Assembly (NCBI GenBank): GCA_958298945.1
Contig: OY282610.1
Location: 21,166,233-21,230,232, forward strand
Length of the DNA: 64,000 nucleotides
Origin: Atherix ibis
Taxonomy: Eukaryota; Arthropoda; Insecta; Diptera; Athericidae
Direction of reading: 5' to 3'
The position numbers were made by a program, and so were the translations under genes. This document shows, piece after piece, positions 22,766 to 33,665 of this stretch. Every line of letters starts with the position of its first letter. The stretch's first letter is position 1. Below the pieces are notes generated by a model that was not told where the DNA came from, searched no databases, and saw only the letters and a program-made list of their open reading frames with translations.

Positions 22766-23618
22766 CGAGGTCTGTTCAAAAAATATCACGAATTTTGTGT
22801 TTTTTTCAAAAATTATTTATTTATATATGAATATCTATTTTGTCCCCTTCAAAGTAATCCCCACCTTGTGCCAACATTTTTTCCAATCCTCGAAGCACTT
22901 AAAAAAATCATTTTTTGTAATCTTGTTCAGCTCCTCCTTCGATGCCATCTTTATTTTCTCAATCGTAGCGTAGCGTCGTCCTTTCATGGGGCTCTTCAGT
23001 TTAGGGAACAAGATAAAAGTTACAGGGGGGGCAGGGGGGCTGCGGCATTATTAGTGTATTTTTTGGCAAAAATTCGCGCACAAGCATAGATGCCGATTTT
23101 TGTTTTTCCACAAATCCGGGCGTTTCTAGCAAATTGCTTCACGCAACTTGCGCATTACTTGTAGGTAATATTCCTTATTGATCGTTCTACCCTATGGCAA
23201 GAACTCATGATGCACCACGCCCCTGCAATCGAAAAAAAACTGTAAGCAAATCCTTTACATTCGACCGAACTTGGCGCGCTTTTTTCGGTCTTGGCTCGTG
23301 ACGTTTCCACGTCATAGCCATAAAGCCATAATTCGTCACCAATTATGAACCTCTGGAGCAAATTTGGCTCGTCGCAGACAGAGTCCAACAGCTTCTTAGC
23401 AATGTTAATGCGATGCTGTTTTTTGTCGAAATTGAGCAAAAATCGAAGACGAGCCAAAACACGTGCAAGCAAAGCAGCTGTCAAAAATTAAAAATGGCGG
23501 AACTAATCGGCATAAGTGAGAAATATGATTACAAACATAATGCCGCAAAAAAATCGAAAATCGAATATACGTAACCCGTGAAAATTCAAAATTCACGATA
23601 CTTTTTGAACAGACCTCG
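22766..23618 (-). mobile_element. Mariner-like deletion derivative (GAGGTCTGTTC family)
   Basis: The ends read CGAGGTCTGTTCAAAAAATA and the inverted complement, with TA at 22764-22765 and 23619-23620. At 853 bp the element is about two-thirds of full length. The left end is the true 3' end of the family, unlike the copy at 2022. The remaining transposase lies on the minus strand and lacks the helix-turn-helix core. Confidence 0.88.
22868..23484 (-). pseudogene. Internally deleted mariner-like transposase
   Basis: From 23484 the minus strand reads LARLRFLLNFDKKQHRINIA, where LARLRF comes from the leader region and NFDKKQHRINIAKKLLD from the linker after the DNA-binding domain, so about 300 bp are deleted between them. 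GDELWLYGYDVET gives the first catalytic aspartate with E-L in place of E-S. RPKK/VRSNVK-like and ECKGFAYSFFS segments follow, broken by frameshifts. The second and third aspartate regions are rearranged or lost. The same deletion junction appears at 26.6 kb and, slightly altered, at 2.6 kb. Confidence 0.75.
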
Positions 23619-23620
23619 TA

Positions 23621-24614
23621 TATGTTCGGGGCGATGACATTGACCAGGACCTCTAGCAAAACTTAGGACTGGCTTTTTTCCAACAATACTAAACAACAGA
23701 TCCGAATATCCTATTAATGATGTTATCATATTCTTATTCAAGATATTTTTACAAAAAGATAACAACTCAAACAGAATCCATAACTGATTTGAGTTTCTAG
23801 CCAAATCGAGAAAAGCTGAAATGTATTTCTGTATGGTAATGGGTTCCGAATTGCCAGGTATTCAATGTTTATAGAAATAACCATAATACCAACAGTATAA
23901 TCGATACACTCCAATATAACTAATGTTTAATGATTTCAAAGTCATAGATTCCTGTATGAATTATGCTCTGAAACCAAGTTGTTACGATTCAGACAAGCAG
24001 ATGCTCACCATATCGAATCGGAAAAATGAAACTACTTCATTTCAAGAAGATACTGCCATGAACAGAATCATTTCACAGAGTTTTCCATGCAGCTTTTCTG
24101 TACAAATATTCCAACCCTTCCCAAATCAGCGCATAAAACCATCATTTTCTCTGGCATTCAACGTTTATCAGTGTATACTCCGGAAGCACCTCCAAGCATC
24201 CATCGTTCGTGAACACATTCGCTATGTTCAGAAATCAATCGACAACCAGACAAGATATTTACGTTACTATCAGTGATACAACGAGTATCAGTTACTTTTC
24301 CGATGAGTGAAGAAAACCGTATCAAAATTTCTCTCATCACACATACTTCCCTACTTTAAAAGCTACCCTAAGGAAATTTCCTCTTTTTATCGTAGACGAT
24401 TTCCATCCCTCGTATACGTTCTACTACCGTTTTCATGAATTTCAACATTTCCTATTAAAAGTTCAATGTTACAAGAAGTCACGACAAATGCACTTTAAGA
24501 AAATTTATGTGGAATTTTTAAAAATTTTCTCTACAAATACAAAAATAATAGTAATGGTCAGAGTAATAGAGGCATTAATGGCAGGAGTTATAAAAAGTGT
24601 TCAGTAAATATAAT
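23621..24614. other. Intergenic with an unassigned 117-codon ORF
   Basis: A plus-strand frame at 23923-24276 begins MFNDFKVIDSCMNYALKPSC. It shows no domain, signal peptide or splice context that I recognise. It is rather long for AT-rich DNA and may be a relic of something I do not know. Confidence 0.35.
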
Positions 24615-24619
24615 TCGAG

Positions 24620-25200
24620 ATAATATACCGGGTCGCCTACGACCATAGGCATTGGCATACGCTTAATCAGCGTCATACAGACTTGTACTTGTAATGGAGT
24701 TTGCCAGCCCAGCTGAAAAGATCCAGTATGGTCATCCCCCACCTTCATCTCCTCTTGATGCACTGTTAAAATTGCTGCATGCACTCAAACCCTAAAAGGT
24801 CTTTTGCTACTTCTCGTGAACCCTTTTCCATTTTCCTCCAATGGCAACTAGACTCAGCTACCTTCTCTTCCATACTCATTATTGAAAACCTGCCTTCCTG
24901 TTCACTCTTCTATCTCCACTCTTTCTGAGGAGCCTCATTCTGCTTTCTTCTAATGGTAAGAGGCTTGAGGTTTATGCGTCGCAGTTGGTACCAAGGCCTC
25001 CCACCTAAACCTATACTATCACTTGCAGCGTTCGCACTCGGAATAACCGGTATCCTTCACCGGCAGTCCTAAGAATGTAACCGCGATGTAGATATTAAAC
25101 TATAGCCACCACGTTTCAGGAAAGAGTACCCCATCTTTCCGATCAGGCACAGAGTGCTTTAACGCCGCGGGACACCTCATCCACGTGGTAACAGATTTTG
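24620..25200 (-). repeat. Antisense R1-like LINE 3' UTR copy, with insertion
   Basis: The reverse complement of 24625-24680 (AAGCGTATGCC...CCTATGGTCGTAGGCGAC) parallels 17189-17225 of the sense LINE tail (GAGCGTATCTCGATTCCTATAGTCGTAGGCGAC). After about 200-300 bp of unrelated sequence, 25070-25145 again matches in reverse the part around 16940-17010, including the GTGGTGG.TGT and TAATATC.ATGTCGCGG landmarks. It is a diverged, rearranged copy. Confidence 0.6.
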
Positions 25201-26100
25201 TCTTAAAAAAACGTGGTCAGGACTTGCACTCAAAGAGCTTCAGTATGGAACTTTGCAGAAGAACCGCCCTTTCTCTCAGAAGAAATGCCCTTTCGGGAAG
25301 AGATCCCCTTGCGGGATTAGCAAGCAATGCAAGAGGTGATCTTTAGGCAAAATTATGGGAAATAAAAAATATTTCAATTAAGGCGCTCAAAAAATATTAG
25401 TACCCATTAAAGTGGGATTATTAGAAAAAAAATGCATAAAACAGACAGTATCAAAAAAAAAATGGAAGGGTCCAAAAGGTTAAGGAAAACCACAGCTGTG
25501 GAAAGTCACTTTTCGGTTCTTCAAAGTTCTTGCAATTAGCATAAAGCTTTGTCTAACCTTGGCAATGATCTTGTCCGAGCAAGTGTTGAAAATAATTTCT
25601 GCATGTTTAGTCAAGAGGCAACTTATAAGAGTTGCACTTTAACGATGAGGACCTATGAAGGTTAATGTCAAAATCAGGAGGTGAGATTAAAAAAAAAAGA
25701 TATCGAATGTATCTCCTTTCCTTCAAAATTAACAGTATACGCTTACAAATATAAGTCCTCAAAGGTGCATTGAAGCCCTGTGCAGATACCACAGATTTTG
25801 TTGTTTAGCAAAAAATTGGATTATTTCTTAGGAAAAGGTGAAAATTACTTTTAAGGAAATGGCCCACCAAAAAATATCTAGACCGACATCAATAAAGCAA
25901 GTACAAAACAGAAGGAATTTTCTTTTTATCACATCTTTCTAATAATTCACCAATAAAAATATTTTCTAGGTTTTCTGTCTTATTTGTTCGTTCATTTAAG
26001 AAAATCTAGGTGTAAGTAAAGAAGAAGAAAAAAAAACCAGATTATTAGAGAATTCTAAGCCATTCCCTATTACATTGTATAATATTCCGTTTATTTAACG
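25200..26100. other. Unassigned stretch, possibly continuing the LINE tail
   Basis: 25200-25340 is less AT-rich than its surroundings and may be more of the antisense LINE tail, but I cannot align it with the sense copy. From 25341 to 26100 nothing is recognised. Confidence 0.4.
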
Positions 26101-26104
26101 TACT

Positions 26105-26420
26105 ATACCTTAACGACCATAAGGATTGAGATACGCTCAATCAGCGCACCATAACTGATCAGTTACAAGCTAATTACCTCAACTACTAGTGATGAGGCCC
26201 ATCTAAACCTCTGCTGTCATGAGCAGTAACAGCGCCGGAGATAATTGACGATATCTCCCACCAGATCGTACCCGCGATATAGGTGTCAACCACAGCCTCT
26301 ATGTAAATGCCGAAGCACCACACCATAACCAAGCATAGAAACTGCTATTTCTATGGAACCCCTCGATTCCCGTGGCACCTATTCTTATTATAAGAGTACT
26401 TTGGCTTTGTACCCCGCTTT
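26105..26420 (-). repeat. Antisense R1-like LINE 3' UTR copy
   Basis: The reverse complement aligns with 16858-17225 of the sense LINE. Shared landmarks include AAAGTACTCTTA, CCACGGGAATCG, ATATCGCGGGTACG/ATGTCGCGGGTACG, ACTGCT.ATGACAG.AGAGG and GCGCTGATTGAGCGTATCTC. It ends where mariner sequence begins near 26423. Confidence 0.75.
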
Positions 26421-26422
26421 GT

Positions 26423-26820
26423 GAGCAATCTGTTCAAAAATTTGAATTTCCGTGGGTTACGTATATTCGATTTTCGATTTTTTATGTTGGTACTCATGGT
26501 TCTCACTTATGCCGACAAGTTCGGCCATTTTGAATGTTCAGTTAATTTTTGACAGCTGCTTTGCTTGCACGTGTTTTGGCTCGTCTTCGATTTTTGCTCA
26601 ATTTCGATCAAAAACAGCATCGCATTAACATTGTCCGCGACGACCCAAATTTGCTCCATAGCATCATAACTGGTAACGAACCATGGGTTTATGGTTATGA
26701 CGTGGAAACCAAAGCTCAATCATCCCAATGGAAGCTGCCACATGAGCCAAGACCAAAAAAATCGGCAAGTTCGGTCGAATGTGAAGGTTTTTCTCACAGT
26801 TTTCTTCGATTGCAGTGCAG
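26423..26820 (+). mobile_element. Mariner-like deletion derivative, 3'-truncated (GAGGTCTGTTC family)
   Basis: The left end begins GCAATCTGTTCAAAAATTTG, a decayed terminal repeat with a 10-bp loss. The family 5' leader follows (GTTACGTATATTCGATTTTC, CAAGTTCGGCCATTTTGAAT). Similarity stops near 26818, within the mid-transposase region. It abuts the antisense LINE tail to its left, suggesting insertion into that copy. Confidence 0.75.
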
Positions 26821-26866
26821 ATATACCAACAGCCGCAAAAACACAAATGATATTAAACGGAGATGA
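26549..26866 (+). pseudogene. Internally deleted mariner-like transposase (sister of the 22.8-kb copy)
   Basis: The frame reads MTAALLARVLARLRFLLNFD and then QKQHRINIVRDDPNLLHSII, with the leader joined to the linker exactly as at 23.4 kb. TGNEPWVYGYDVETKAQ follows, where the first catalytic position reads N-E instead of D-E. SSQWKLPHEPRPKK is intact. A frameshift after that and the loss of the rest leave no second or third catalytic residue. Confidence 0.75.
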
Positions 26867-26869
26867 CAT

Positions 26870-27528
26870 TTTTGTTTATGCCAAAAGCAAGTCACCAAAA
26901 TTAGCTCTAAAGAGAACGGTCTAACCAAAAACGTTCTTCAGCATTTAATAATACACTCATTCCAGAGTAATAAGAAAGGACTAATACCCAAGCCATCCAA
27001 CACAGATACTCATAAAATGACTACCTCTATGCCCCACCAGTTATCATATCTTATTTTTCTAAAGATAGTGTGATATTATGAACGTTCAGTTTTTATAATT
27101 CCTTAATTCCTCATCGTGGTTAGCGGAAGCAACAAAAAAATTCCCAAAAATCCAAAACTCCTTATCCGCTCTTTCTGAACTTTCCTTTCCCTAATTTTTT
27201 AAGTGTAGAATTAAGTTTAGTTCTAAGCAATTCATGTACTTAGTCAATAAAATAGTAATTTAATATATAAACAAAAGATGTACAGAGCATGTCTCAGCTC
27301 TGCGTTCTAAATAATATGTAAATATGTACAAGTAATATGGACTTAAATAAAAAAAATAATATTAAATAAAATACAAATTCTTGAATTATTTACTAAGAGC
27401 CCTACTTCTTAAAGTATGTGTCCTATTTTTACTGCACGCCACTGTATGTACATAAATTAAAGGTGTAATTAAACTAGTTCGTTTAAATTATGATCAAAGC
27501 TTTTAGAGCTTTTTTGGAAATTTGTTTA
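26870..27528. other. Intergenic, nothing recognised
   Basis: AT-rich sequence without family-specific coding or repeat signal. Confidence 0.5.
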
Positions 27529-27530
27529 TA

Positions 27531-28700
27531 CCAGGTGTATAAGCTTAAATCCGCTATTTTTTAGTCAAAAAAACACATGTTTTTTTATAGAAAGCAAAAA
27601 CAAATTTATTCAAAGTACTTGCCCTCGCTGGCTATACATTTTTCCCATCTCTCGGACAATTTGTGGATACCACGCCAAAAAAAAATCCTTTTCTTTCGAG
27701 GCAAACCACTCATCAAGCCATTTTCGAACGTCTTCGTAAGAATCGAAGTGTTGCTCAGCGAGCACGTGGCCCATCGACGAAAACAGGTGGTAGTCGGAAA
27801 GGGCCAGGTCCGGTGGATAAGCGGAGTGGGGTAGCACCTCCCAGTTAAGTGTCTCCAAGTAGTTTCGGACCATTTTTGACGTGTCCGATGGTGCGTTGTC
27901 GTGGAGGAAAGTCAGCTTGTCATGTCTTTGATGATAATCCGTCATTATTTCACGCAGAGCACGGTGCAATTTGATCAGTTGTTAGTGGTAGCGGTGGGCA
28001 TTGATAGTTTCACCAGGTTTCAACACCTCATAGTAGACGATACTTTGCTGATCCCTACAAACGCACAGCATCGTCTTCCGTCCGAAGCGATTTGGTCTTT
28101 GGGAAGATGTTGGCCGGGATCAACCCGTGTTTTATGTGTTTTGGCGTCGCTCCATCTGCCTATAGTTCAATTCATGTGGCATCCATTTTTCGATCTTTTC
28201 AATCTTCCCCATTGCATGCAGACGCCATGTCAATGGCTGGTTGAGTAACACCCAATCGCTCCGCGACCATTTCTTGGGATTGGGTATCGTCCTCGTCCAA
28301 AAGAGCCTACAATTGATGGTCCTCAACCTTCCAACGCTTCTTGTCCTACAAGTCGAAATTGCCGTCTTTGAACCGACGAAACCAATCTCGGCATGTTGTT
28401 TCCGATAAAGCACTGTCACCATAGGCCTCAATAAACATTCGATGCGATTCGATAACCGATTTCTTCAAATTGAAGCAGAAAAGCAGAGCTCTTCGCATAT
28501 GCTCTTTTTCTGGCACAAAACTAGACATGATTACCAAAGAAAAAATGTATGTTATTGTACGATATTGCTGACAATGTGCACTAATTAATGTTAACAGATG
28601 TCAAACTCATAAAAAAATAAGTATAGCGTGCCCATGGTAGCATAATACGCTCACTCATGCCATCTATGACCAAACAGCGGATTTAAGCTTATACATCTGG
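27531..28700 (-). mobile_element. Mauritiana-type (Mos1-like) mariner
   Basis: The left end reads CCAGGTGTATAAGCTTAAAT and the right end is an imperfect inverted complement (ATTTAAGCTTATACATCTGG). TA precedes the left end at 27529-27530, but the right flank reads CA, so the duplication has mutated. The terminus resembles that of Mos1 (CCAGGTGTACAAGT). The second copy at 36049-37137 shares these ends. Confidence 0.9.
27610..28528 (-). pseudogene. Mauritiana-type mariner transposase, multiply interrupted
   Basis: The gene begins MSSFVPEKEHMRRALLFCFN at 28528, strongly Mos1-like, and continues through KKSVIESHRMFIEAYGDSAL and TTCRDWFRRFKDG before a stop. The middle is heavily broken, although WMPHELNYRQMERR is still readable. 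From 27969 the C-terminal part reads YHQRHDKLTFLHDNAPSDTS with the second catalytic aspartate and PPDLALSDYHLFSSMGHVLA with the third. The tail WLDEWFASKEKDFF is recognisable. Roughly 100 bp or more are missing from the middle compared with Mos1. Confidence 0.88.
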
Positions 28701-28701
28701 C

Positions 28702-30700
28702 AGTTGCTTTGATTTTTTTTTTATTATTTTGCTAATGTAAATGCGCTGATTGAAAATTCAGTTCATAGGGCAATACTAAAAAAAAAAAACCGCTGCCAGA
28801 GCAGTATGAATACGAGCGTTTTAGTTTAAACTGCAAAAATACTTTAAGTTTAAAGTTGCGGATACGATGGTGACACTAACGCCATCTGTGAGATTTATTC
28901 TAAGTTTGCTAGAAATTTAACGAATATTTTTAGCCCCAAAAAAACTTACAAATTTCGTAAGTATTTAGCGATAATATTTTTTTTTTAAAGAAAACTTTAC
29001 TTAACATCAGATTTGCAATTTCATTCCATAAGACCCATTTTTGGAGGGCAGATTAGATATAAATATAAATGTCTACGAAACTCGAAATTTTGATTATCAA
29101 TTCAAAGAAAGACGATTTTCTTATCCACTAACTTATACACATACGTGTATATAAATAATATTTAGATATTGATATTATTTTCATATTTCTTTGTAAAATC
29201 TTTTCATATTTCTCTACCATTTATTATTTGTTGTTTGTACCTTTTTTTTTTCCCTAAAATAAATTCAAAAATTTTCTATGTATTCTTTTTTTTTTACACA
29301 ATTCTGTTTAATATTATCCTTATAAATATTTCAATGTGCTTTTTTATTATATTACACATTTCTATTCTTATGACAGACAACATTTTCAAATGATATGAAT
29401 TTCTTCAAGGTATATTTTCTTTAGATCTATTTCAAAAAAAAAATACAGTATTATAAACTTGAAGATATTCGATTGTGTCCTAAAAAAAATATATTTAGAA
29501 TAAGAAAAATATAAGAATATATACAATATTTGAGAAGGATTTCTTAAAAACTAACATTTTCCAAACGGTTTTTAGTGATTTCGAAGATTGTCGAAAATTG
29601 CCAAGCTATGCGAAAGATTTTTTCGTAAAACAAGAACTTAAGTTAAATGGAAATAGAAATGATTCACAATAGAGAAAAAAAATTCTCTATTCTGAATAAA
29701 TGAAATGGCTGAAAAGGATAAATTGAAGAAGAGAAAAATGTGAAAAATCTCGATAGAAACTTGGAAAAAGATTTTTTCTTCTTTTGATTAAGATAAACTA
29801 CACTCAAAAAGGACTCATAAGCAATGAGGTGTATTTCTCAGAATTTCTGTTTGCTTTTGTTTTTTTTCTTTTAAATTTTTCATCTCAGAACAACTAAATA
29901 TTATTCTTACGTCTATTACTAAATTTTATTTTGATTCAGATAAAAACCATCCTCATTCATATGAAACTACGAGTATAAATTAACAAATAATTCATCCTTA
30001 TTTTAAATGGTTTATCCTTTCAAAATTATTTTTGACAAAATATTCCCTCTCTCTCTCTCTCTCTGGAAGTTGATATTAAATATGGTTTATATTAATTTCA
30101 TACAAAATATTAAAATACTTGAAAAATTTCGCAATTAAATTTTATGAAATGAAAATTTGATTGGCTGCACACAAAAAATCTAGACCACCAACTGAACAAA
30201 ATAAATATATTTTCAATTATTAAAGCCAATATTTTTATTCCTTTTTTATCTTTTGTAATAAATTTTATTGTATTGGCAATCAATCAAAAACAATTAACTG
30301 CTTTTATTGGAAAATAATTGAATTTATTTCTGTTCAATTGACGTAAATAAAATTTAATAGGAAAATCGCATTCATCGTGTAAATATTTTTTTGTTGTTTT
30401 CTTGTAAATTTTTTCTAAAAAAAATGTTTTTTCCTTCATATTTAATATCAAGATAAAAATAAAATCAATTTTTAAAGAGAAAGATATGTTTAGTCATTAA
30501 TCATTTTTTAATCCTGAAGGATTTTTTTTTAAATTAATTTTTTTCTAAAATTACTAAAATCAAGTTTAAGAGATTTGCTTCCATAAAAGATATAATAATG
30601 ATAATAAGAATTTATATATAATAATATGTTTTTTTTTTCTTATTTATAAATATTTCTATAGATAACACAGGGTATTTAATTGGTTTCTATTGATTTTGAA
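28702..30700. other. AT-rich intergenic DNA with a short CT repeat
   Basis: No supported gene. A (CT)n microsatellite of about ten repeats lies at 30044-30063. GCCATCTGTGAGA near 28883 resembles the CCATCTAG/CTAGATGG motif scattered elsewhere in the window. Confidence 0.6.
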
Positions 30701-32900
30701 GAAGTTTTTATAACTAGTTATCATACAAAATACAGAGAGGGCGTTAGTTTGCATATTTTCGTAGTAATTTTTTTTATTTTAATAACCCTTATTTGAGGCC
30801 TCATTTTATTGCGTTTCAAATTAATTCTAAATTTATTCAAAACAAATGTGCTTTTTGTCAATAATTAAGAAATTTAATATTAAGTTTGCACAAAAAAAAA
30901 ACAGAGGGCCTTAGTTGTATACATTTTTTTTATATATTATTTTTGATAAAGTTTTTTCTTTTTATTATTTTAAAATTTATTAAAAAGAAAGTAACTCTTT
31001 TAATGCAAATAATGACATTTCGTGCACATAAAGTTTTCACATAAACTCTAGATGGCGTTGGTTTGCATATTTTCTTAGAAATTCTATTGTTTTAATAACA
31101 CTTATTTGATTGTTCATTTGAGGCCTTATTTTATTGCGTTTCAAATTAATTCTTAAAAGTTCTTAATTTATTTTAAAAGAAATGTGCTATTTAACAATTA
31201 TTAATAATGTTAACATTAAGTTTTCACATCGACAACAGAGGGCATTAGTTGTATCTTTTTTTTTCTTATATTATTTTTGATAAAATTTATTTTTTTATTC
31301 TTTTAAGGGCCTAATTTTATAACTTTTTCAAATTTATTATAAAGAAAATAACTCTTTTAAGGCAAATAATGGCATTTGGAACTGATTGATTTCGTGCACA
31401 TAAAGTTTTCACATAAAGTCTAGATGGCGTTGGTTTGCATATTTTCTTAGAAATTTTATTATTTTAATAACGCTTATTTGATTGTTCATTAGAGGCCTCA
31501 TTTTATTGAGTTTCAAATTAACTCTTAAATGTTTTTAATTTATTTCAAAAGAAATGTGTTATTTGACAATTATTAATAATGTTAACAATAAGTTTTTACA
31601 TCGACAACAGAGGGCCGTAGTTGTATATATTTTTTTTATATATTATTTTTGATAAAGTTATTTTTTATTCTTTTAAGGGCCTAATTTTAAAACTTTTTCA
31701 AATTTATTATAAAGAAAATAACTCTTTTAAGGCAAATAATGACATTTGGAACAGATTAATTTCGTGCACATAAAATTTGCACATAACGTATAGATGGCGT
31801 TGGTTTGCATATTTTCTTAGAAATTTTATTGTTTTAATAAGGCTCGTTTGATTGTTCATTAGAGGCCTCATTTTATTGCGTTTCAAATTAACTCTTAAAT
31901 GTTTTTAATTTATTTCAAAAGAAATGTGTTATTTGACAATTATTAATAATGTTAACATTAAGTTTTCACATCGACAACAGAGGGAATTAGTTGTAGCATT
32001 TTTTTTTCTTATATTATTTTTAATAAAATTTATTTTTTTATTCTTTTAGGGGCCTAATTTTATAACTTTTTCAAATTTATTATAAAGAAAATAACTCTTT
32101 TAAGGCAAATAATGATATTTGGAACTGATTGATTTCGTGCACATAAAGTTTTCACATAAACTCTAGATGGCGTTGGTTTGCATATTTTCTTAGAAATTTT
32201 ATTGTTTTAATAACGCTTATTTGATTGTTCATTAGAGGCCTCATTTTATTGCGTTTCAAATTAATTCTTAAAAGTTCTTAATTTATTTTTAAAAAAATGT
32301 GCTATTTGACAATTATTAATAATGTTAACATTAAGTTTTCATATCGACAACAGAGGGCATTAGTTGTATTATTTTTTTTTCTTATATTATTTTTGATAAA
32401 GTTTTTTCTTTTTATTCTTTTAAGGGCCTATTTTTATAACTTTTTCAAATTTATTATAAGGAAAATAACTCTTTTAAGGCAAATAATGATATTTGGAACT
32501 GATTGATTTCGTGCACATAAAGTTTTCACATAAACTCTAGATGGCGTTGGTTTGCATATTTTCTTAGAAATTTTATTGCTTTAATAACGCTTATTTGATT
32601 GTTCATTAGAGGCCTCATTTTATTGCGTTTCAAATTAATTCTTAAAAGTTCTTAATTTATTTTAAAAGAAATGTAGTATTTGACAATAATTAAGAATGTT
32701 AACATTAATTTTTCATATTCACAATAGAGGACATTTGTTGTATCACTTTTTTTTGTAATATTATTTTTGTTAAAGTTTATTTTTTTATTCTTTAAAAAAA
32801 CACATTACTTTCTATATTAAGTCTTTTAAAATATAAACTTTTAAAAAATAATTAATTATGTGCCAATCTACGTGTAGTTCTTATATCAAATAACAGATAG
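30700..32900 (+). repeat. Dimeric satellite: alternating ~186-bp monomers A and B (372-bp unit)
   Basis: Monomer A carries CTAGATGGCGTTGGTTTGCA and monomer B carries ACAGAGGGCATTAGTTGTA. The GATGGCG/GAGGGCG landmark of A is at 30737, 31051, 31423, 31793, 32166 and 32540; the GAGGGC landmark of B is at 30904, 31238, 31610, 31980, 32353 and 32727. In the last five pairs A to B is 187 bp and B to A 183-187 bp. The two monomers align along their length: both have AAGTTTTCACAT before the landmark and a GAGGCCTCATTTTAT or AGGGCCTAATTTTAT block after it. They are diverged copies of one ancestral monomer. The first pair is shorter and outer units decay. No coding capacity. Confidence 0.93.
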
Positions 32901-33460
32901 CGTTGTTCTCTGATTATGTTCCCTAACTTTAAGTGAACAAGCATGTATTTGGCAAATTTTTTGTTTTCGAATTTAATTTTTTTAAAGATTTAAAATTTTT
33001 GCAAGCATAATCGATTTTCATTACGTTTTATTATTTTAGTATTTTTAATAGTAATAATTTTATTAGTATTTTATTGTTTTGTTGATTTATTTTCTAAATT
33101 TTAGTTTTCTTAAGATAAATAAGATGTTTGGTTATATTTGAGCGTGTCAATATTATAAAAATTTTTACAAAAAAGGCATTTATCCAATCCAAATCTGTTC
33201 ATAAATTTTTTTAATTTTTTCTTTCCAATGAAATTTATAGCAAATTTACAACTTCTAATAAAAGTCCTTGAATTTTGATTTTTTTTTTTAAGATAAACTA
33301 TTTCTTAAACAATAATATCTGAATTTTACTATTAATAAAAATATACAGAATCTTGACTCAATAATTAATGTTTTGTTTTAGTATAGATAACAGAGGGCGT
33401 TGTTTACGGCGCCATTTTTCTTTTTTTTCTTCATTCTGATAAGTTTTGTGTTATTTATCC
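32900..33460. other. AT-rich, with isolated decayed monomer-like motifs
   Basis: AACAGATAGCGTTGTT near 32890 and AACAGAGGGCGTTGTTT near 33389 resemble the satellite B landmark, suggesting the old array once extended further. Nothing else is recognised. Confidence 0.5.
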
Positions 33461-33665
33461 TATCACCACCGGTGTCGCTCAGGGTTGCATCCTAGATCCA
33501 ATCCTTTACAATACTTACACCCATAATATCAACCACCGGTATCCCTCAGGGTAGCATCCTAGACCCAATCTTTTACAATACTAACACCCAAGATATCACC
33601 ACCGGTGTCCCTCAGGGTTGCATCCTAGATCCAATCTTTTACAATATTTATATAGATTCCTGATA
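33461..33665 (+). repeat. LINE RT motif-B segment in three tandem copies (66-67 bp)
   Basis: The phrase ACCGGTRTCCCTCAGGGT starts at 33468, 33535 and 33601. Each unit translates to a Jockey-like motif B: TGVAQGCILDPILYN, TGIPQGSILDPIFYN and TGVPQGCILDPIFYN, followed by a THNI/TQDI-like segment. No other part of the reverse transcriptase is present nearby. Tandem amplification of a small piece of LINE coding sequence is the simplest reading. Confidence 0.8.

Noticed and set aside
30044..30063. CT repeat as a promoter element
   Set aside because: Ordinary short microsatellite with no gene next to it.
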